Source: an uncultured Clostridia bacterium (lineage in GTDB: Bacteria > Bacillota > Clostridia > Oscillospirales > Ruminococcaceae). From it: 64,000 nt of DNA. Positions 7,442 to 16,834 of the stretch are shown here, piece after piece; within the stretch, counting starts at the first letter, position 1; each line of letters opens with the position of its first letter. The stretch covers positions 33,732 through 97,731 of the forward strand of contig CANQWC010000005.1 of the NCBI GenBank assembly GCA_947627455.1. Direction: 5' to 3'. Below the pieces are notes generated by a model. That model saw nothing but the letters and a program-made list of their open reading frames with translations, had not been told where the DNA came from and did no database searches. The position numbers were made by a program, and so were the translations under genes.

Positions 7442-7927
7442 ATGGCGAAAATTATTCTCACCTGCGGGAAAATTTGTTCGGGAAAGACCACATACGCAAA
7501 AAGGCTCGCAAGAGAGCTGCCCGCGGTTCATTTTTCGGTAGATGACCTTACCATGCTGCTGCTCGGGCCTTATGCGGGCGATGTTCTTGAAGAATACGTC
7601 GAAAAGCTTGAGGGATATTTCTTTGAGAAAGCGGTAGAGCTCGCAAAGAGCGGCATCAGCTCGGTAATAGATATCGGGCTTTGGACGGAAGAGGAGCGCA
7701 GAGACGCCCGCCGATTTTTCAGTGAGAGGGGAGTCGGGTGCGAGATTCACTATATCAAAATACCCGACGACGTCTGGCGCGGGCGGATCGCAAAGAGAAA
7801 TAAAGACATCGAGGCGGGGAAAAGCCGCGATTATTACGTCGATGAAAACCTCATGAAAAAGTTTCAGAGCTGTTTTGAAGAGCCCTCGCGGGAAAGCGTC
7901 GACAGGGTGATTTCGGATAACTGGTGA
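7442..7927 (+). CDS. P-loop AAA_33-type ATP-binding protein (small-molecule kinase-like)
   Basis: 161 aa with a Walker A motif GKICSGKT at 9-16 and an SVDDLTMLLLG segment following the P-loop, as in the kinase-like AAA_33 proteins related to zeta toxin and chloramphenicol phosphotransferase. A C-terminal lid rich in Arg and Lys (WRGRIAKRNKD) follows. The phosphate acceptor cannot be deduced. No antitoxin-like partner is adjacent, so a toxin role is unlikely. It starts 3 bases after trmL. Confidence 0.7.
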   Translation: MAKIILTCGKICSGKTTYAKRLARELPAVHFSVDDLTMLLLGPYAGDVLEEYVEKLEGYFFEKAVELAKSGISSVIDIGLWTEEERRDARRFFSERGVGCEIHYIKIPDDVWRGRIAKRNKDIEAGKSRDYYVDENLMKKFQSCFEEPSRESVDRVISDNW

Positions 7928-7996
7928 GCCGAAATCGCGGCGCGGGACTGAAAATGCCCTTTTCGGCTTTTATTGCGAAAAATTTTGCTTACCCCC

Positions 7997-8025
7997 TTGC
8001 TATTTTGCGGGAAATTTAGTATAAT
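7997..8025 (+). promoter_or_regulatory. Promoter of pgk
   Basis: TTGCTA, 17-base spacer, TATAAT, about 50 bases before the pgk start. Confidence 0.65.
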
Positions 8026-8076
8026 ATATCCGTCAAGCTTTACCACTGTATCAAATTGTAAAGGAGATAAATTATT

Positions 8077-9297
8077 ATGGCAGGATTAAACAAAGTATCG
8101 GTAGACGACCTTTCGGTCAAGGGCAAAAAGGTTCTGGTACGCGTTGACTTCAACGTCCCCCTCAAGGACGGCGTCATCACCAACGACAACAGAATCACCG
8201 CCGCTCTTCCGACCATCAACAAGCTGGTCGCGGACGGCGCTAAGGTCGTTTTGTGCTCTCACCTCGGCAAGCCTAAGAACGGACCCGAGGACAAGTTCTC
8301 GCTCAAGCCCGCCGCTGAAAGGCTCGCTCAGCTTGTGAACACCAACGTCATCTTCGCTAAGGACGACACCGTTGTCGGCGAAAACGCAAAGAAGGCTGTC
8401 GCGAATATGAAAGAGGGCGAGATCGTAGTCTTGGAGAACACCCGCTTTAGAGGCAACGACGAGACCAAGAACGGCGAGAATCTCTCGAAAGAGCTTGCAG
8501 ACCTCGTTGACGGCCAGGTATTCGTTATGGACGCTTTCGGCTCGGCCCACCGCGCTCACGCTTCGACCGTCGGCGTTACCAAGTATGTGAAAGAGACCGC
8601 TGTCGGCTATCTTATGCAGAAGGAGATCGCTTACCTCGGCAACGCGGTCGAGAACCCTGTCAGACCGTTCGTCGCTGTTCTGGGCGGCGCTAAGGTCGCG
8701 GATAAGCTCAACGTTATCTCGAACCTCCTCGAAAAGTGCGACACTCTTATCATCGGCGGCGGCATGGCCTATACCTTCCTCAAGGCAAAGGGCCTCGAGA
8801 TCGGCAAATCGCTTGTTGACGACGAAAAGCTCGACTACTGCCGCGAGATGCTCGCGAAGGCAGAAAAGCTCGGCAAGAAGCTTCTTCTTCCTGTCGATAC
8901 CGTTGTCGCCGATGCTTTCCCCGACCCGATAGACGCGCCTATCGCAACCTCTACCGTTGCGGCCGACGCTATTCCCGCTGACAAGATGGGTCTTGACATC
9001 GGCGAAAAGACCATCGCGCTCTTCTGCGCTGAGGTTTCAAAGGCCAAGACCGTTGTCTGGAACGGCCCGATGGGCGTTTTCGAGAACCCTGTTCTCAACA
9101 AGGGTACTCTTGAAGTCGCAAAGGCTATGGCCGAGACCGACGCTACCACCGTCATCGGCGGCGGCGATTCGGCTGCGGCTGTCATTAACCTCGGCTTTGC
9201 AGACAAGATGACCCACATCTCTACCGGCGGCGGAGCTTCGCTTGAATACCTTGAGGGCAAGGGACTGCCGGGCGTTGACGCCATCGCGGACAAGTAA
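8077..9297 (+). CDS. pgk: Phosphoglycerate kinase
   Basis: Transfers the phosphate of 1,3-bisphosphoglycerate to ADP in glycolysis. 406 aa, close to the usual 395-400. Visible are the substrate-binding VDFNVPL near residue 25, HLGKPK with the basic patch, [19 protein letters not shown], the hinge LGGAKVADK, and the nucleotide-site GGGDSAAA and STGGGASLE near the end. The ATG follows AAAGGAG. Codons are more biased to GCT, GTT and AAG than those of most neighbours, as expected for a strongly expressed gene. A GAPDH gene, often the upstream neighbour, is absent here. Confidence 0.98.
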   Translation: MAGLNKVSVDDLSVKGKKVLVRVDFNVPLKDGVITNDNRITAALPTINKLVADGAKVVLCSHLGKPKNGPEDKFSLKPAAERLAQLVNTNVIFAKDDTVVGENAKKAVANMKEGEIVVLENTRFRGNDETKNGENLSKELADLVDGQVFVMDAFGSAHRAHASTVGVTKYVKETAVGYLMQKEIAYLGNAVENPVRPFVAVLGGAKVADKLNVISNLLEKCDTLIIGGGMAYTFLKAKGLEIGKSLVDDEKLDYCREMLAKAEKLGKKLLLPVDTVVADAFPDPIDAPIATSTVAADAIPADKMGLDIGEKTIALFCAEVSKAKTVVWNGPMGVFENPVLNKGTLEVAKAMAETDATTVIGGGDSAAAVINLGFADKMTHISTGGGASLEYLEGKGLPGVDAIADK

Positions 9298-9313
9298 TTT
9301 TCAATATCAAAGC

Positions 9314-9341
9314 GAACGGGGCCGAAACGCTCCGTTCACTT
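9314..9341 (+). terminator. Possible pgk terminator or attenuator
   Basis: GAACGGGGC pairs with GCTCCGTTC (one G-T pair), followed by ACTTTT. The T-run is short, so read-through into tpiA is likely. Confidence 0.45.
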
Positions 9342-9467
9342 TTAGCTGAGCAAAGCGGGGGCGCGCTGAAAAAGCTCTCGTTCATCAAGCGAACAGCTGA
9401 CTGCGCCCCACCCGCCCGCCGCTCACGCTTTTTCATCGCGAAAATAAAATCGAAAGGAACTTTTAAA

Positions 9468-10235
9468 ATGAACAAATCTTTGAGAAAAGCCGTTATCGCA
9501 GGCAACTGGAAGATGAATAAGACCCGCCCCGAGGCTAAGGAGCTTATCGAGGCGATTAAGCCGCTCGCCGTTGGCGCTGACTGCGAGGTCGTGGTCTGCG
9601 TGCCGTTCACGAACCTTGAGACCGCCGTTGAGGCGACCAAGGGCACGAATATTCACGTCGGGGCGCAGAACTGCCACTTTGAAAAGTCGGGCGCATTTAC
9701 GGGCGAGATCTCGGCAGATATGCTTACCGAGCTCGGCGTTGAGTACGTCGTTTTGGGGCATAGCGAGCGCAGACAGTATTTCGGCGAGACCGACGAGACC
9801 GTCAACAAGCGCCTCAAAGCCGCTCTGGAGGCGGGATTGAAGCCGATAGTATGCATCGGCGAGCTTTTGTGGGAGCGCGAGTGCGGCATCACCGAGGAGG
9901 TCCTCGGCAAGCAGTGCAAGCTTGATTTCTTCGGGATCTCGGCGGAGGATATGAAAAAAACCGTCATTGCGTATGAGCCTGTCTGGGCAATCGGAACGGG
10001 CAAGACCGCGACCGCTGATCAGGCGGAGGAGGCCTGCGCTTATATCCGCTCGGTAATCGCGAAGATGTTCGACAAGGCGACCGCAGACGCCGTCACCGTT
10101 CAGTACGGCGGCTCGATGAATGCAAAGAACGCCGCTGAGCTTCTTTCAAAGCCCGACGTCGACGGCGGACTTATCGGCGGGGCATCGCTTAAGGCACCCG
10201 ATTTCGGCGTTATTATCGCCGCGGCTAAGGAATGA
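9468..10235 (+). CDS. tpiA: Triosephosphate isomerase
   Basis: Interconverts dihydroxyacetone phosphate and glyceraldehyde 3-phosphate. 255 aa TIM barrel with all catalytic residues: Lys15 in NWKMN, His98 in LGHSERR and Glu170 in YEPVWAIGTGKTA; the phosphate-gripping GGSM and GGASL loops follow near the end. The ATG follows GAAAGGAAC. It stands between pgk and gpmI, the order expected of a glycolytic cluster. The 170-bp gap before it holds only a weak hairpin and no ORF. Confidence 0.98.
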   Translation: MNKSLRKAVIAGNWKMNKTRPEAKELIEAIKPLAVGADCEVVVCVPFTNLETAVEATKGTNIHVGAQNCHFEKSGAFTGEISADMLTELGVEYVVLGHSERRQYFGETDETVNKRLKAALEAGLKPIVCIGELLWERECGITEEVLGKQCKLDFFGISAEDMKKTVIAYEPVWAIGTGKTATADQAEEACAYIRSVIAKMFDKATADAVTVQYGGSMNAKNAAELLSKPDVDGGLIGGASLKAPDFGVIIAAAKE

Positions 10236-10348
10236 TTTGTAAAGCTTTGAAGCTTTACTTGCCGCTTTGAACGGCGTGTTTCCGCGATATTTTGCGGGAC
10301 GCCGTGGAAAGCGATATACCTTTACATCACACGAAAGGAAGATTTTAT

Positions 10349-11914
10349 ATGAAACCCTTGGTTCTTATTGTCATGGACGGCGTGGGCTTCTCGAAGACGG
10401 GCCTCGGCGACGCTGTAACCCTCGCGAACACCCCTGTTCTTGACAGACTTCTCAAAGAGCGCCCGAATACGAGGCTTAAGGCTCACGGCGGCGCGGTCGG
10501 GCTTCCGACGGACGACGATATGGGCAACTCGGAGGTCGGGCATAACGCGCTCGGCTGCGGGCAGATTTATTCGCAGGGCGCTAAGCTTGTCAACGAATCT
10601 ATCGAGAGCGGGAAGATGTTCAGCTCGGAGACTTGGAAAAATCTCGTCGGGAACTGCGTCTCGAACGGCTCGACGATGCACTTTATCGGGCTTTTGTCGA
10701 ACGGAAACGTTCACTCGAACATCAGCCACCTTAAACAGATGATCGCCCGCGCAAAGCAGGACGGCGTATCACGCGTGCGCTGCCACATTCTTCTTGACGG
10801 GCGCGACGTTCCCGCGACCTCGGCGCTTGCGTTTGTAAATGAGCTTGAAGAGCTTCTGGCCTCGCTCAACGACGGAAAATTCGACGGGAAAATCGCATCG
10901 GGCGGCGGAAGAATGAAGGTCACGATGGACCGCTATCAGGCCGACTGGAACATGGTAAAACTCGGCTGGGACACGCATGTTCACGGCATCGGAAGACAGT
11001 TTGAAACCGCGACCGAAGCCATTGAGACCTATCGCAGGGAGCTTGACGTCATCGATCAGGATCTGCCCGCGTTCGTCATCGCGAAAAACGGCGAACCCGT
11101 CGGGAAAATTCAGGACGGCGACAGCGTTATCCTCTATAACTTCCGCGGCGACAGGGCAATCGAGATCTCGATGGCCTTTGACAACGCCGATTTCGACCAC
11201 TTCGACAGGGGAACGGTGCCGAAGGTGCTCTATGCGGGTATGCTTCAGTACGACGGCGATCTGAAGCTTCCGAAGAACTATCTCGTCGCGCCGCCCGAGA
11301 TCAAGAATACGCTTTCGGAACTATTGGTCGCGCACGGGCTCAGGCAGTACGCGGTTTCGGAGACGCAGAAGTATGGGCATGTGACCTACTTCTGGAACGG
11401 CAACCGCTCGGGAAAATTCTCGGAAGAGCTTGAGACTTATAAGGAGATTCCCTCGGACAACGTGAGCTTCGACGAGAGGCCGTGGATGAAGTCGGCGGAG
11501 ATCACCGACGACGTTATCGCGGCGCTCGAGAGCGGAAAATATGACTTTATCCGCTGCAACTTCCCGAACGGCGATATGGTCGGCCACACGGGCAACCTTG
11601 ACGCTACCATCACGGGCGTTGAGGCGGTAGACCTCGGCCTCGCGAGAATTTTAAAGGCCGCTGATACCGTCGGGGCGACGGTGCTTATCACCGCCGATCA
11701 CGGCAACGCCGATGAGATGCTCGAAAAGAACAAGAAGGGCGTTATTCAGGTCAGGACCGCGCACTCGCTTAACCCCGTGCCGTTCATCATCTATGACAAC
11801 GACACCGAGTACGTCATCAAAGAGGGCGAGTACGGCCTTGCGAACGTCGCGCCGACCGTCGCGAAGATTCTCGGAATCGAGCCGCCTGCGTGCTGGGAGA
11901 AGAGCATGATCTGA
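10349..11914 (+). CDS. gpmI: 2,3-bisphosphoglycerate-independent phosphoglycerate mutase
   Basis: Interconverts 3- and 2-phosphoglycerate using two Mn ions and a phosphoserine. 521 aa from the ATG at 10349, chosen for GAAAGGAAG and the family start VLIVMDGVG; the open frame upstream to 10292 is not coding. Metal ligand Asp10, nucleophile Ser61 in GNSEVGHN, DGRDVPA, RGDRAIE, and the C-terminal ADHGNADEM cluster are all present. Third gene of the pgk-tpiA-gpmI cluster. Its 3' side is the hairpin block at 11952-12399. Confidence 0.97.
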   Translation: MKPLVLIVMDGVGFSKTGLGDAVTLANTPVLDRLLKERPNTRLKAHGGAVGLPTDDDMGNSEVGHNALGCGQIYSQGAKLVNESIESGKMFSSETWKNLVGNCVSNGSTMHFIGLLSNGNVHSNISHLKQMIARAKQDGVSRVRCHILLDGRDVPATSALAFVNELEELLASLNDGKFDGKIASGGGRMKVTMDRYQADWNMVKLGWDTHVHGIGRQFETATEAIETYRRELDVIDQDLPAFVIAKNGEPVGKIQDGDSVILYNFRGDRAIEISMAFDNADFDHFDRGTVPKVLYAGMLQYDGDLKLPKNYLVAPPEIKNTLSELLVAHGLRQYAVSETQKYGHVTYFWNGNRSGKFSEELETYKEIPSDNVSFDERPWMKSAEITDDVIAALESGKYDFIRCNFPNGDMVGHTGNLDATITGVEAVDLGLARILKAADTVGATVLITADHGNADEMLEKNKKGVIQVRTAHSLNPVPFIIYDNDTEYVIKEGEYGLANVAPTVAKILGIEPPACWEKSMI

Positions 11915-11951
11915 CGGATTCGCGGAAAGCGATGGATTTGTGAGAAAATAT

Positions 11952-12399
11952 AAAGTTTTCGGTCAAGCCTTTTTTCAAAAGGGTTGCGGGAGTCCAGAGG
12001 CGAGAAGCCTCTGGTCGCGACCGCAGTCGCGAAACACCATACGTAGTGCGCTCCGCAAGGGGTGAATTGAAAAACAGCTCGGTGAGCTGTTTTGAAAGAG
12101 GGGACGCCCTGCAAGAGAGGGCGTCCCCTTTTGATTCGCAGCTCTGACAAGAGCTGCGCACCTTAAAATTTTCTCGTCTGCACTCGAAAATCGGGGAGAC
12201 CCCCGACGAGGGTCTCCCCGCGCGAAAACTGTCCACCGGACAGATTTTCGCTCCCCTTCCTGCGTTTTGCTTACGCATTTAAAAGAGCACGCTTGAGCGC
12301 GTGCTCTTTTTTGGGATTTCGCGACTGCGGTCGCGACCAAAGGGCGCTGCCCTTTGGAAACTCGTGAGCCTTTTAGAAAAGGCTCAAGCGAAAACTTTT
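11952..12399. repeat. Hairpin-dense intergenic element with about 87-bp inverted terminal arms
   Basis: The 523-bp gap between gpmI and the convergent exporter gene holds no ORF. Its left arm (11952-12038) and the reverse complement of its right arm (12313-12399) align over their whole length: AAAGTTTTCG, then a C/T-rich CCTTTT..AAAAGG hairpin, a second hairpin (CCAGAGGC/GCCTCTGG on the left, CCAAAGGG/CCCTTTGG on the right), then an identical TCGCGACCGCAGTCGCGAAA. The core has further perfect hairpins at 12101-12129, 12137-12158, 12194-12220, 12222-12251 and 12281-12313. More than ten stems stand back to back. It may also end transcription from both sides. Confidence 0.8.
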
Positions 12400-12406
12400 A
12401 AATAAA

Positions 12407-12429
12407 AAGCAGGCGAAACGCCTGCTTTG
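12407..12429 (-). terminator. Terminator of the AI-2E-type exporter gene
   Basis: AAAGCAGGCG pairs with CGCCTGCTTT; on the minus strand the stem is followed by TTTTATTT and starts 9 bases after the stop codon. Confidence 0.8.
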
Positions 12430-12437
12430 GGTTGGGT

Positions 12438-13721
12438 TTACTCCGCTTCTTCGGGGTCGTCGGGGTCGGAGATGGGCTCGGCGGAGGTCTCGACAAGGGC
12501 AATGGGCTCGTCGGGGGAGTCGGTGACTTTGCCGATGTCGACGCCACGCATTGAATAATATGAGTCGTCGGTGGGCATGTTCTTTTCTTTAAGCCTGCGG
12601 TCGGCATAGTCGCTGATAAGCCCATAGGCAACCGCAAACAGCGGCACCCCGATTATCATTCCGACAATGCCGAACATCGAGCCGAATATGATGATCGAAA
12701 AGAGCATCCAGAACGGCGAAAGACCAAACTTTGAGCCGAGAATCTTCGGGCCGATGATGTTGCCGTCAAGCTGTTGGAGAATGATTATGAACACAATAAA
12801 CCATATTACCTTTTTCGGCTCGGCGATGAGTATGAGCAGAGCCGAGGGGATCGCGCCGATGAACGGGCCGAAGATCGGGATTATGTTTGTGATTCCGATT
12901 ATCAGCGAGATCAGCATCACATAGGGCATGCCGAGGATTAACATTCCGACGCCGCAGATGATTCCGATTATAACCGAATCCTTCACCTTGCCGTAGACGA
13001 AGTCAAGAAGCGCTTTGTTTGTTGTAGATGTGAAGCTGAATATCTTGCGGTAGGTGTCCTCTTTAAAGAGGGCGACTACCATTTTTTTCGCCTGAGCCTG
13101 TAAGCCCTCTTTGCCGAAGAGGAAATAAATCGCAAAGATTATGCCGAACACAAAGTTCTTGACCGAATTCGCGAAGTTGAGAAGGCTTGAGAGGAATTCG
13201 TTGAGCTTCGGGCCGAGAGTTGAGAAGAGGGAGCGGACCGTCGACAGAATATCGGATAACTGCTCGTCGACGATGCCCTGAATGCTCGGTACATCTTTCA
13301 GGACACTGTCGAACCAGCTGCTTATGTTCGGGACAAGGACATCGGTAAAGCCCGAATAAATTCCCGGCAGGGCGGAGATGATCTCGGGGATAACAGAGAG
13401 GATCAACGCCATTATCACCGCGACAAAGACAAGAGTCGCGACGAGGACGCCGATCGCGCGGGAGACCTTCGGGCGGGGTTTTTTTCGGAAGATGAAGCGG
13501 CCGAGGAATTTTTCGGTCGACATCATTATCGGGTTCATGATGAAGGCTATCACCACGCCCCAGATGACGGGCTGGAATATGCCGATGACGGTCGAGAAGA
13601 CCGACTTTACGGTGTCCCACTTAAAAATAGCCATGACAAGAAGCAGGGTTATGACTATCGCGACGACGACATATTTCAGGATAATGTTATATTTTTTGTT
13701 GGAAAGAAATTTCAAGTTCAC
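12438..13721 (-). CDS. AI-2E family transporter (PerM/YtvI-type polytopic protein)
   Basis: 427 aa with the family's layout: two N-terminal membrane helices with VIWGVVIAFIMNPI, a helical extracytoplasmic part, then clustered helices with LLDFVYGKVKDSVIIGIICG and the conserved NIIPIFGPFIGAIPSALL stretch and GNIIGPKILG. Members export varied small molecules or ions; autoinducer-2 transport holds only for some, so the substrate is open. The GTG at 13721 has its GGGAG site only a base or two away, so the TTG at 13715, with 7-base spacing, may be the true start. Tail is acidic and proline-rich. Confidence 0.88.
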   Translation of the reverse strand: MNLKFLSNKKYNIILKYVVVAIVITLLLVMAIFKWDTVKSVFSTVIGIFQPVIWGVVIAFIMNPIMMSTEKFLGRFIFRKKPRPKVSRAIGVLVATLVFVAVIMALILSVIPEIISALPGIYSGFTDVLVPNISSWFDSVLKDVPSIQGIVDEQLSDILSTVRSLFSTLGPKLNEFLSSLLNFANSVKNFVFGIIFAIYFLFGKEGLQAQAKKMVVALFKEDTYRKIFSFTSTTNKALLDFVYGKVKDSVIIGIICGVGMLILGMPYVMLISLIIGITNIIPIFGPFIGAIPSALLILIAEPKKVIWFIVFIIILQQLDGNIIGPKILGSKFGLSPFWMLFSIIIFGSMFGIVGMIIGVPLFAVAYGLISDYADRRLKEKNMPTDDSYYSMRGVDIGKVTDSPDEPIALVETSAEPISDPDDPEEAE

Positions 13722-13746
13722 ACTCCCTTTTCAAGGTGATGAAAAT

Positions 13747-13775
13747 ATTATAAACCATTTTACCGAAAATGTCCA
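13747..13775 (-). promoter_or_regulatory. Promoter of the AI-2E-type exporter gene
   Basis: On the minus strand: TGGACA, 17-base spacer, TATAAT, about 25 bases before the start codon. Confidence 0.6.
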
Positions 13776-13883
13776 TACCTTGTGAAAACTTTAAGAAATT
13801 TTTTGAGAATTGCCTTCAAGGGCTTTCTTTTGGACTCAAAGTGTGCTACAATATAAAAAACGACATTTTAATTCGGAGGAAAC

Positions 13884-16229
13884 ATGACCGATAAGGAATT
13901 TTTGGCGGCAAAGCGCCGCGCTATGGAAAAATATTTTTCACACCTCAACAACATGCAGAAAGAAGCGGTATTCACCGTCAACGGGCCGCTGCTGATTCTT
14001 GCGGGCGCGGGAAGCGGCAAGACCACCGTTTTGGTCAACCGCGTCGCGAATATGATATACTTCGGGAACGCATATTTTGACGAGAACCGCTATGCGGGGG
14101 TGAGCCCCGCAGACGAGCAGTTTCTTATCGATTATGCCGAGGGGCGCTCGAACGACAGCGAGAGGCTTAAAAATATCGTCGCGGTCGACTGCGTGAACCC
14201 GTGGAATATCCTCGCGATAACCTTTACTAACAAGGCCGCGGGCGAGCTTAAGGCCCGCCTCGGGCTGATGCTCGGCAAGCTTTCGGAGGGAATCACCGCG
14301 GCGACGTTTCACTCGGCCTGCGTGAGGATTCTCAGAAGAGAGATAGCAGCCCTCGGGTATGCCTCGAACTTCACGATTTATGACACCGACGACTCGACGA
14401 GGGTGATAAAGGCCTGCCTTTCAGACCTCAATATGTCGGACAAGCTGTTTCAGCCGAAAGCTGTTCTGAGCGAAATTTCGCACGCGAAGGAGTCGCAGAT
14501 TTCGGCGGACGAGTACATACTTCAGTCGGCGGGGGACTATCGCAAAAAACAGATAGGTAACGTCTACGCGATGTATCAGAACCGCCTCAGAGCGGCCAAC
14601 GCGGTAGATTTTGACGACATAATCCTTCTGACGGTGCGGCTTTTCGAGGAATACCCCGATGTGCTCTCGCACTATCAGAACCTCTATAAATATGTTCTTG
14701 TAGATGAGTATCAGGACACAAATATGGTGCAGTATCGGCTTGTGTCGCTCCTCGCGGACAGGAGAAAGAACATCTGCGTTGTGGGCGACGACGACCAGTC
14801 GATTTATAAATTCAGGGGCGCGACCATTGAAAACATTCTTTCGTTTGAGAATCAGTATGAGAACGCGAGGGTCATCAGGCTTGAACAGAACTATCGCTCG
14901 ACAGAGGCGATTTTAAACTGCGCGAACGAGGTCATCAGGAACAACAAGGGAAGAAAGGGCAAGCGCCTTTGGACGGACAGCGGCGCGGGCGAAAAGGTGG
15001 TTCTCTATAAGGCTTCGGACGAGCAGGGAGAAGCGAGATTCGTTGCGCAGACCATTTATCAGTCGGTCAAGAACGGCGGGAAGTGGTCGGATAACGCGGT
15101 GCTCTACCGAATGAACGCCCAGTCAAACTCAATCGAGCGGGCGCTTGTGGCCTCGGGGATAAGCTATCGGGTCATCGGCGGCGTTAAATTCTATGAGCGC
15201 AAGGAAATCAAGGACGTTATCGCGTATCTGTCGGTTTTAAATAACGAGAGCGATATGCTTCGGCTAAGAAGAATCATCAACGAGCCGAAGAGGGGAATCG
15301 GCGAGGCGACAGTCGACCTTTTGGAACAGGTCGCGACGGGAATAGGCGAGACACCCCTCGCGGTAATGAGACGTGCGGAGGAATATCCGCTTTTGTCGCG
15401 CTCGGCGCAAAAGCTTAAGGCGCTGGCAGAGGTTTTTGATGAGCTTAGGGAAATTTCGGCCGAGGAGCCGCTTGATATCCTGCTTGACGAGCTTGTTCAG
15501 AAAACGGGGTATCTCTCGATGCTGCAGCTTCAGGGCGAAGAGGGCGCGGGCAGGCTTGAAAACATCAACGAGCTTAAGTCGACGATGGTGACATATTCTC
15601 AGAACGCCGACGAGCCGACGCTCTCGGGATTTTTGGAGGAGATCGCCCTTTATACCGACGTCGACGGAATGGACGCCGACGCGGATGCGGTGACGCTTAT
15701 GACCGTTCACTCGGCGAAGGGGCTTGAATTCAACAATGTGTTCGTGGTCGGGCTGGAGGAAAATATTTTCCCGAGCGCAAGAAGCACCGACCTCGAAGAG
15801 GACGTTGAGGAGGAGCGCAGGCTTTGCTATGTCGCCATCACGAGGGCGAGAAAGAGGCTTTATCTTTGCTGCGCAAGGCAGAGAATGCTCTTCGGCTCGA
15901 CGCAGTATAACCGACCTTCAAGGTTTGTCGGCGAGCTGCCCATGGAATTCGTCAAGGAGCAGACGGACACCGCAAGAGCATCGGAAAGAACAGAGCCGAG
16001 GAAAAAGAGCGAGGTGAAGTTCGGCTTCGGAAGCGCGGCGGCAGCGCCGAGAGCACCGCAGGCTCAGAAGGTTTTCGCGGTCGGCGACAGGGTCTCACAC
16101 AATATTTTCGGCGAGGGGACAGTTCTCAAGGCCGTGAGCATGTCAAACGACACGCTTTTGGAGATAGCCTTTGAAAAGGTCGGCACAAAGAAGATTATGG
16201 CTAACTTTGCGAATATTCGCAAAATCTGA
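13884..16229 (+). CDS. pcrA: UvrD/PcrA-type ATP-dependent DNA helicase
   Basis: A superfamily 1A 3'-5' helicase for nucleotide-excision repair and for clearing proteins and RNA polymerase from DNA. 781 aa. Walker A GAGSGKTT is at 41-48, motif Ia ITFTNKAAGELKAR follows, Walker B is VDEYQDTN, then GDDDQSIYKFRGA (motif III), LEQNYRST (IV), LMTVHSAKGLEF (V) and VAITRARKRLYL (VI). The C-terminal Tudor-like part typical of PcrA is present (FAVGDRVSHNIFGEGTV). An insert of about 40 aa lies between the Walker A region and motif Ia, as in several clostridial PcrA. The ATG follows CGGAGGAAA. It heads a run with the DUF4364 and YfbR-like genes. Confidence 0.95.
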   Translation: MTDKEFLAAKRRAMEKYFSHLNNMQKEAVFTVNGPLLILAGAGSGKTTVLVNRVANMIYFGNAYFDENRYAGVSPADEQFLIDYAEGRSNDSERLKNIVAVDCVNPWNILAITFTNKAAGELKARLGLMLGKLSEGITAATFHSACVRILRREIAALGYASNFTIYDTDDSTRVIKACLSDLNMSDKLFQPKAVLSEISHAKESQISADEYILQSAGDYRKKQIGNVYAMYQNRLRAANAVDFDDIILLTVRLFEEYPDVLSHYQNLYKYVLVDEYQDTNMVQYRLVSLLADRRKNICVVGDDDQSIYKFRGATIENILSFENQYENARVIRLEQNYRSTEAILNCANEVIRNNKGRKGKRLWTDSGAGEKVVLYKASDEQGEARFVAQTIYQSVKNGGKWSDNAVLYRMNAQSNSIERALVASGISYRVIGGVKFYERKEIKDVIAYLSVLNNESDMLRLRRIINEPKRGIGEATVDLLEQVATGIGETPLAVMRRAEEYPLLSRSAQKLKALAEVFDELREISAEEPLDILLDELVQKTGYLSMLQLQGEEGAGRLENINELKSTMVTYSQNADEPTLSGFLEEIALYTDVDGMDADADAVTLMTVHSAKGLEFNNVFVVGLEENIFPSARSTDLEEDVEEERRLCYVAITRARKRLYLCCARQRMLFGSTQYNRPSRFVGELPMEFVKEQTDTARASERTEPRKKSEVKFGFGSAAAAPRAPQAQKVFAVGDRVSHNIFGEGTVLKAVSMSNDTLLEIAFEKVGTKKIMANFANIRKI

Positions 16230-16240
16230 GAGGTAACGCG

Positions 16241-16834
16241 ATGAACTTTGAAAAATATCTCACACCGAATATGATGAACCTCACCGACCCTTACGCGGTG
16301 AAGATTCTGATTTGTTATTTTCTGAGGCAGATAAACCGCCCGATAACCCCCGACCAGCTCACTCAAATCGCCACCGAGAGCGGAATTGTCAACTATTTCG
16401 TATTCACCGAGGCGCTTAAGGGCTTGGTCGACACTAAGACGGTATCGCTCGTCGAGCAGGACGGCGAGGAGTATTACGTTCTTTCGGAGCTTGCGAAATA
16501 CGGCGCGGACGACTTCAAAAAAATCGTGCCGAGGAGCTTTCGCGATAAAATAATGACCGCGGGGCTTAAATTCTTCGCGAAGCTTAAAAACGAAAACGAC
16601 GTTAAAATCTCGATTCAGGAGCAGCAGAGAGGGTATGCCGTAAACGTCATCGCGACGGACGGCGGGCTTGTGCTGATGGACCTTAAGCTTTACGCCCCCG
16701 ACCGCGAACAGGCCGAAATGCTTGGCGAAAAAATTATGCTCAACCCGTCGGACTTTTACGGCAAGGTGATAGACTATGCCGTTGAGAACGAGGAGTTCGA
16801 GCCCGAGGTTAAGGAGATGACCGACTTTGAGTGA
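16241..16834 (+). CDS. DUF4364 winged-helix protein
   Basis: 197 aa. The N-terminal half looks like a winged helix (YAVKILICYFLRQINRPITPDQL, FVFTEALKGLVDTKTV), the second half is an alpha/beta effector-like part. This fits the DUF4364 family of clostridial putative transcription regulators. No ligand or target is known. The start is 11 bases after pcrA with a GAGAGGTAACG leader, so it is cotranscribed with it, and it overlaps the next gene by 8 bases. Confidence 0.8.
   Translation: MNFEKYLTPNMMNLTDPYAVKILICYFLRQINRPITPDQLTQIATESGIVNYFVFTEALKGLVDTKTVSLVEQDGEEYYVLSELAKYGADDFKKIVPRSFRDKIMTAGLKFFAKLKNENDVKISIQEQQRGYAVNVIATDGGLVLMDLKLYAPDREQAEMLGEKIMLNPSDFYGKVIDYAVENEEFEPEVKEMTDFE

Noticed and set aside
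6065..7750. 561-codon open frame on the minus strand
   Set aside because: It runs antisense to pdxY, trmL and the P-loop gene, crosses the GC-rich cloverleaf, and its translation has no domain pattern; long shadow frames are common in GC-rich DNA.
7442..7927. Zeta-toxin-like kinase considered as a toxin-antitoxin toxin
   Set aside because: No small antitoxin gene adjoins it and it is cotranscribed with trmL; the AAA_33 family is broader than zeta toxins.
13800..13860. Promoter for pcrA at TACAAT near 13848
   Set aside because: No acceptable -35 box at 16-18 bases; TTGGAC lies only 11 bases away.
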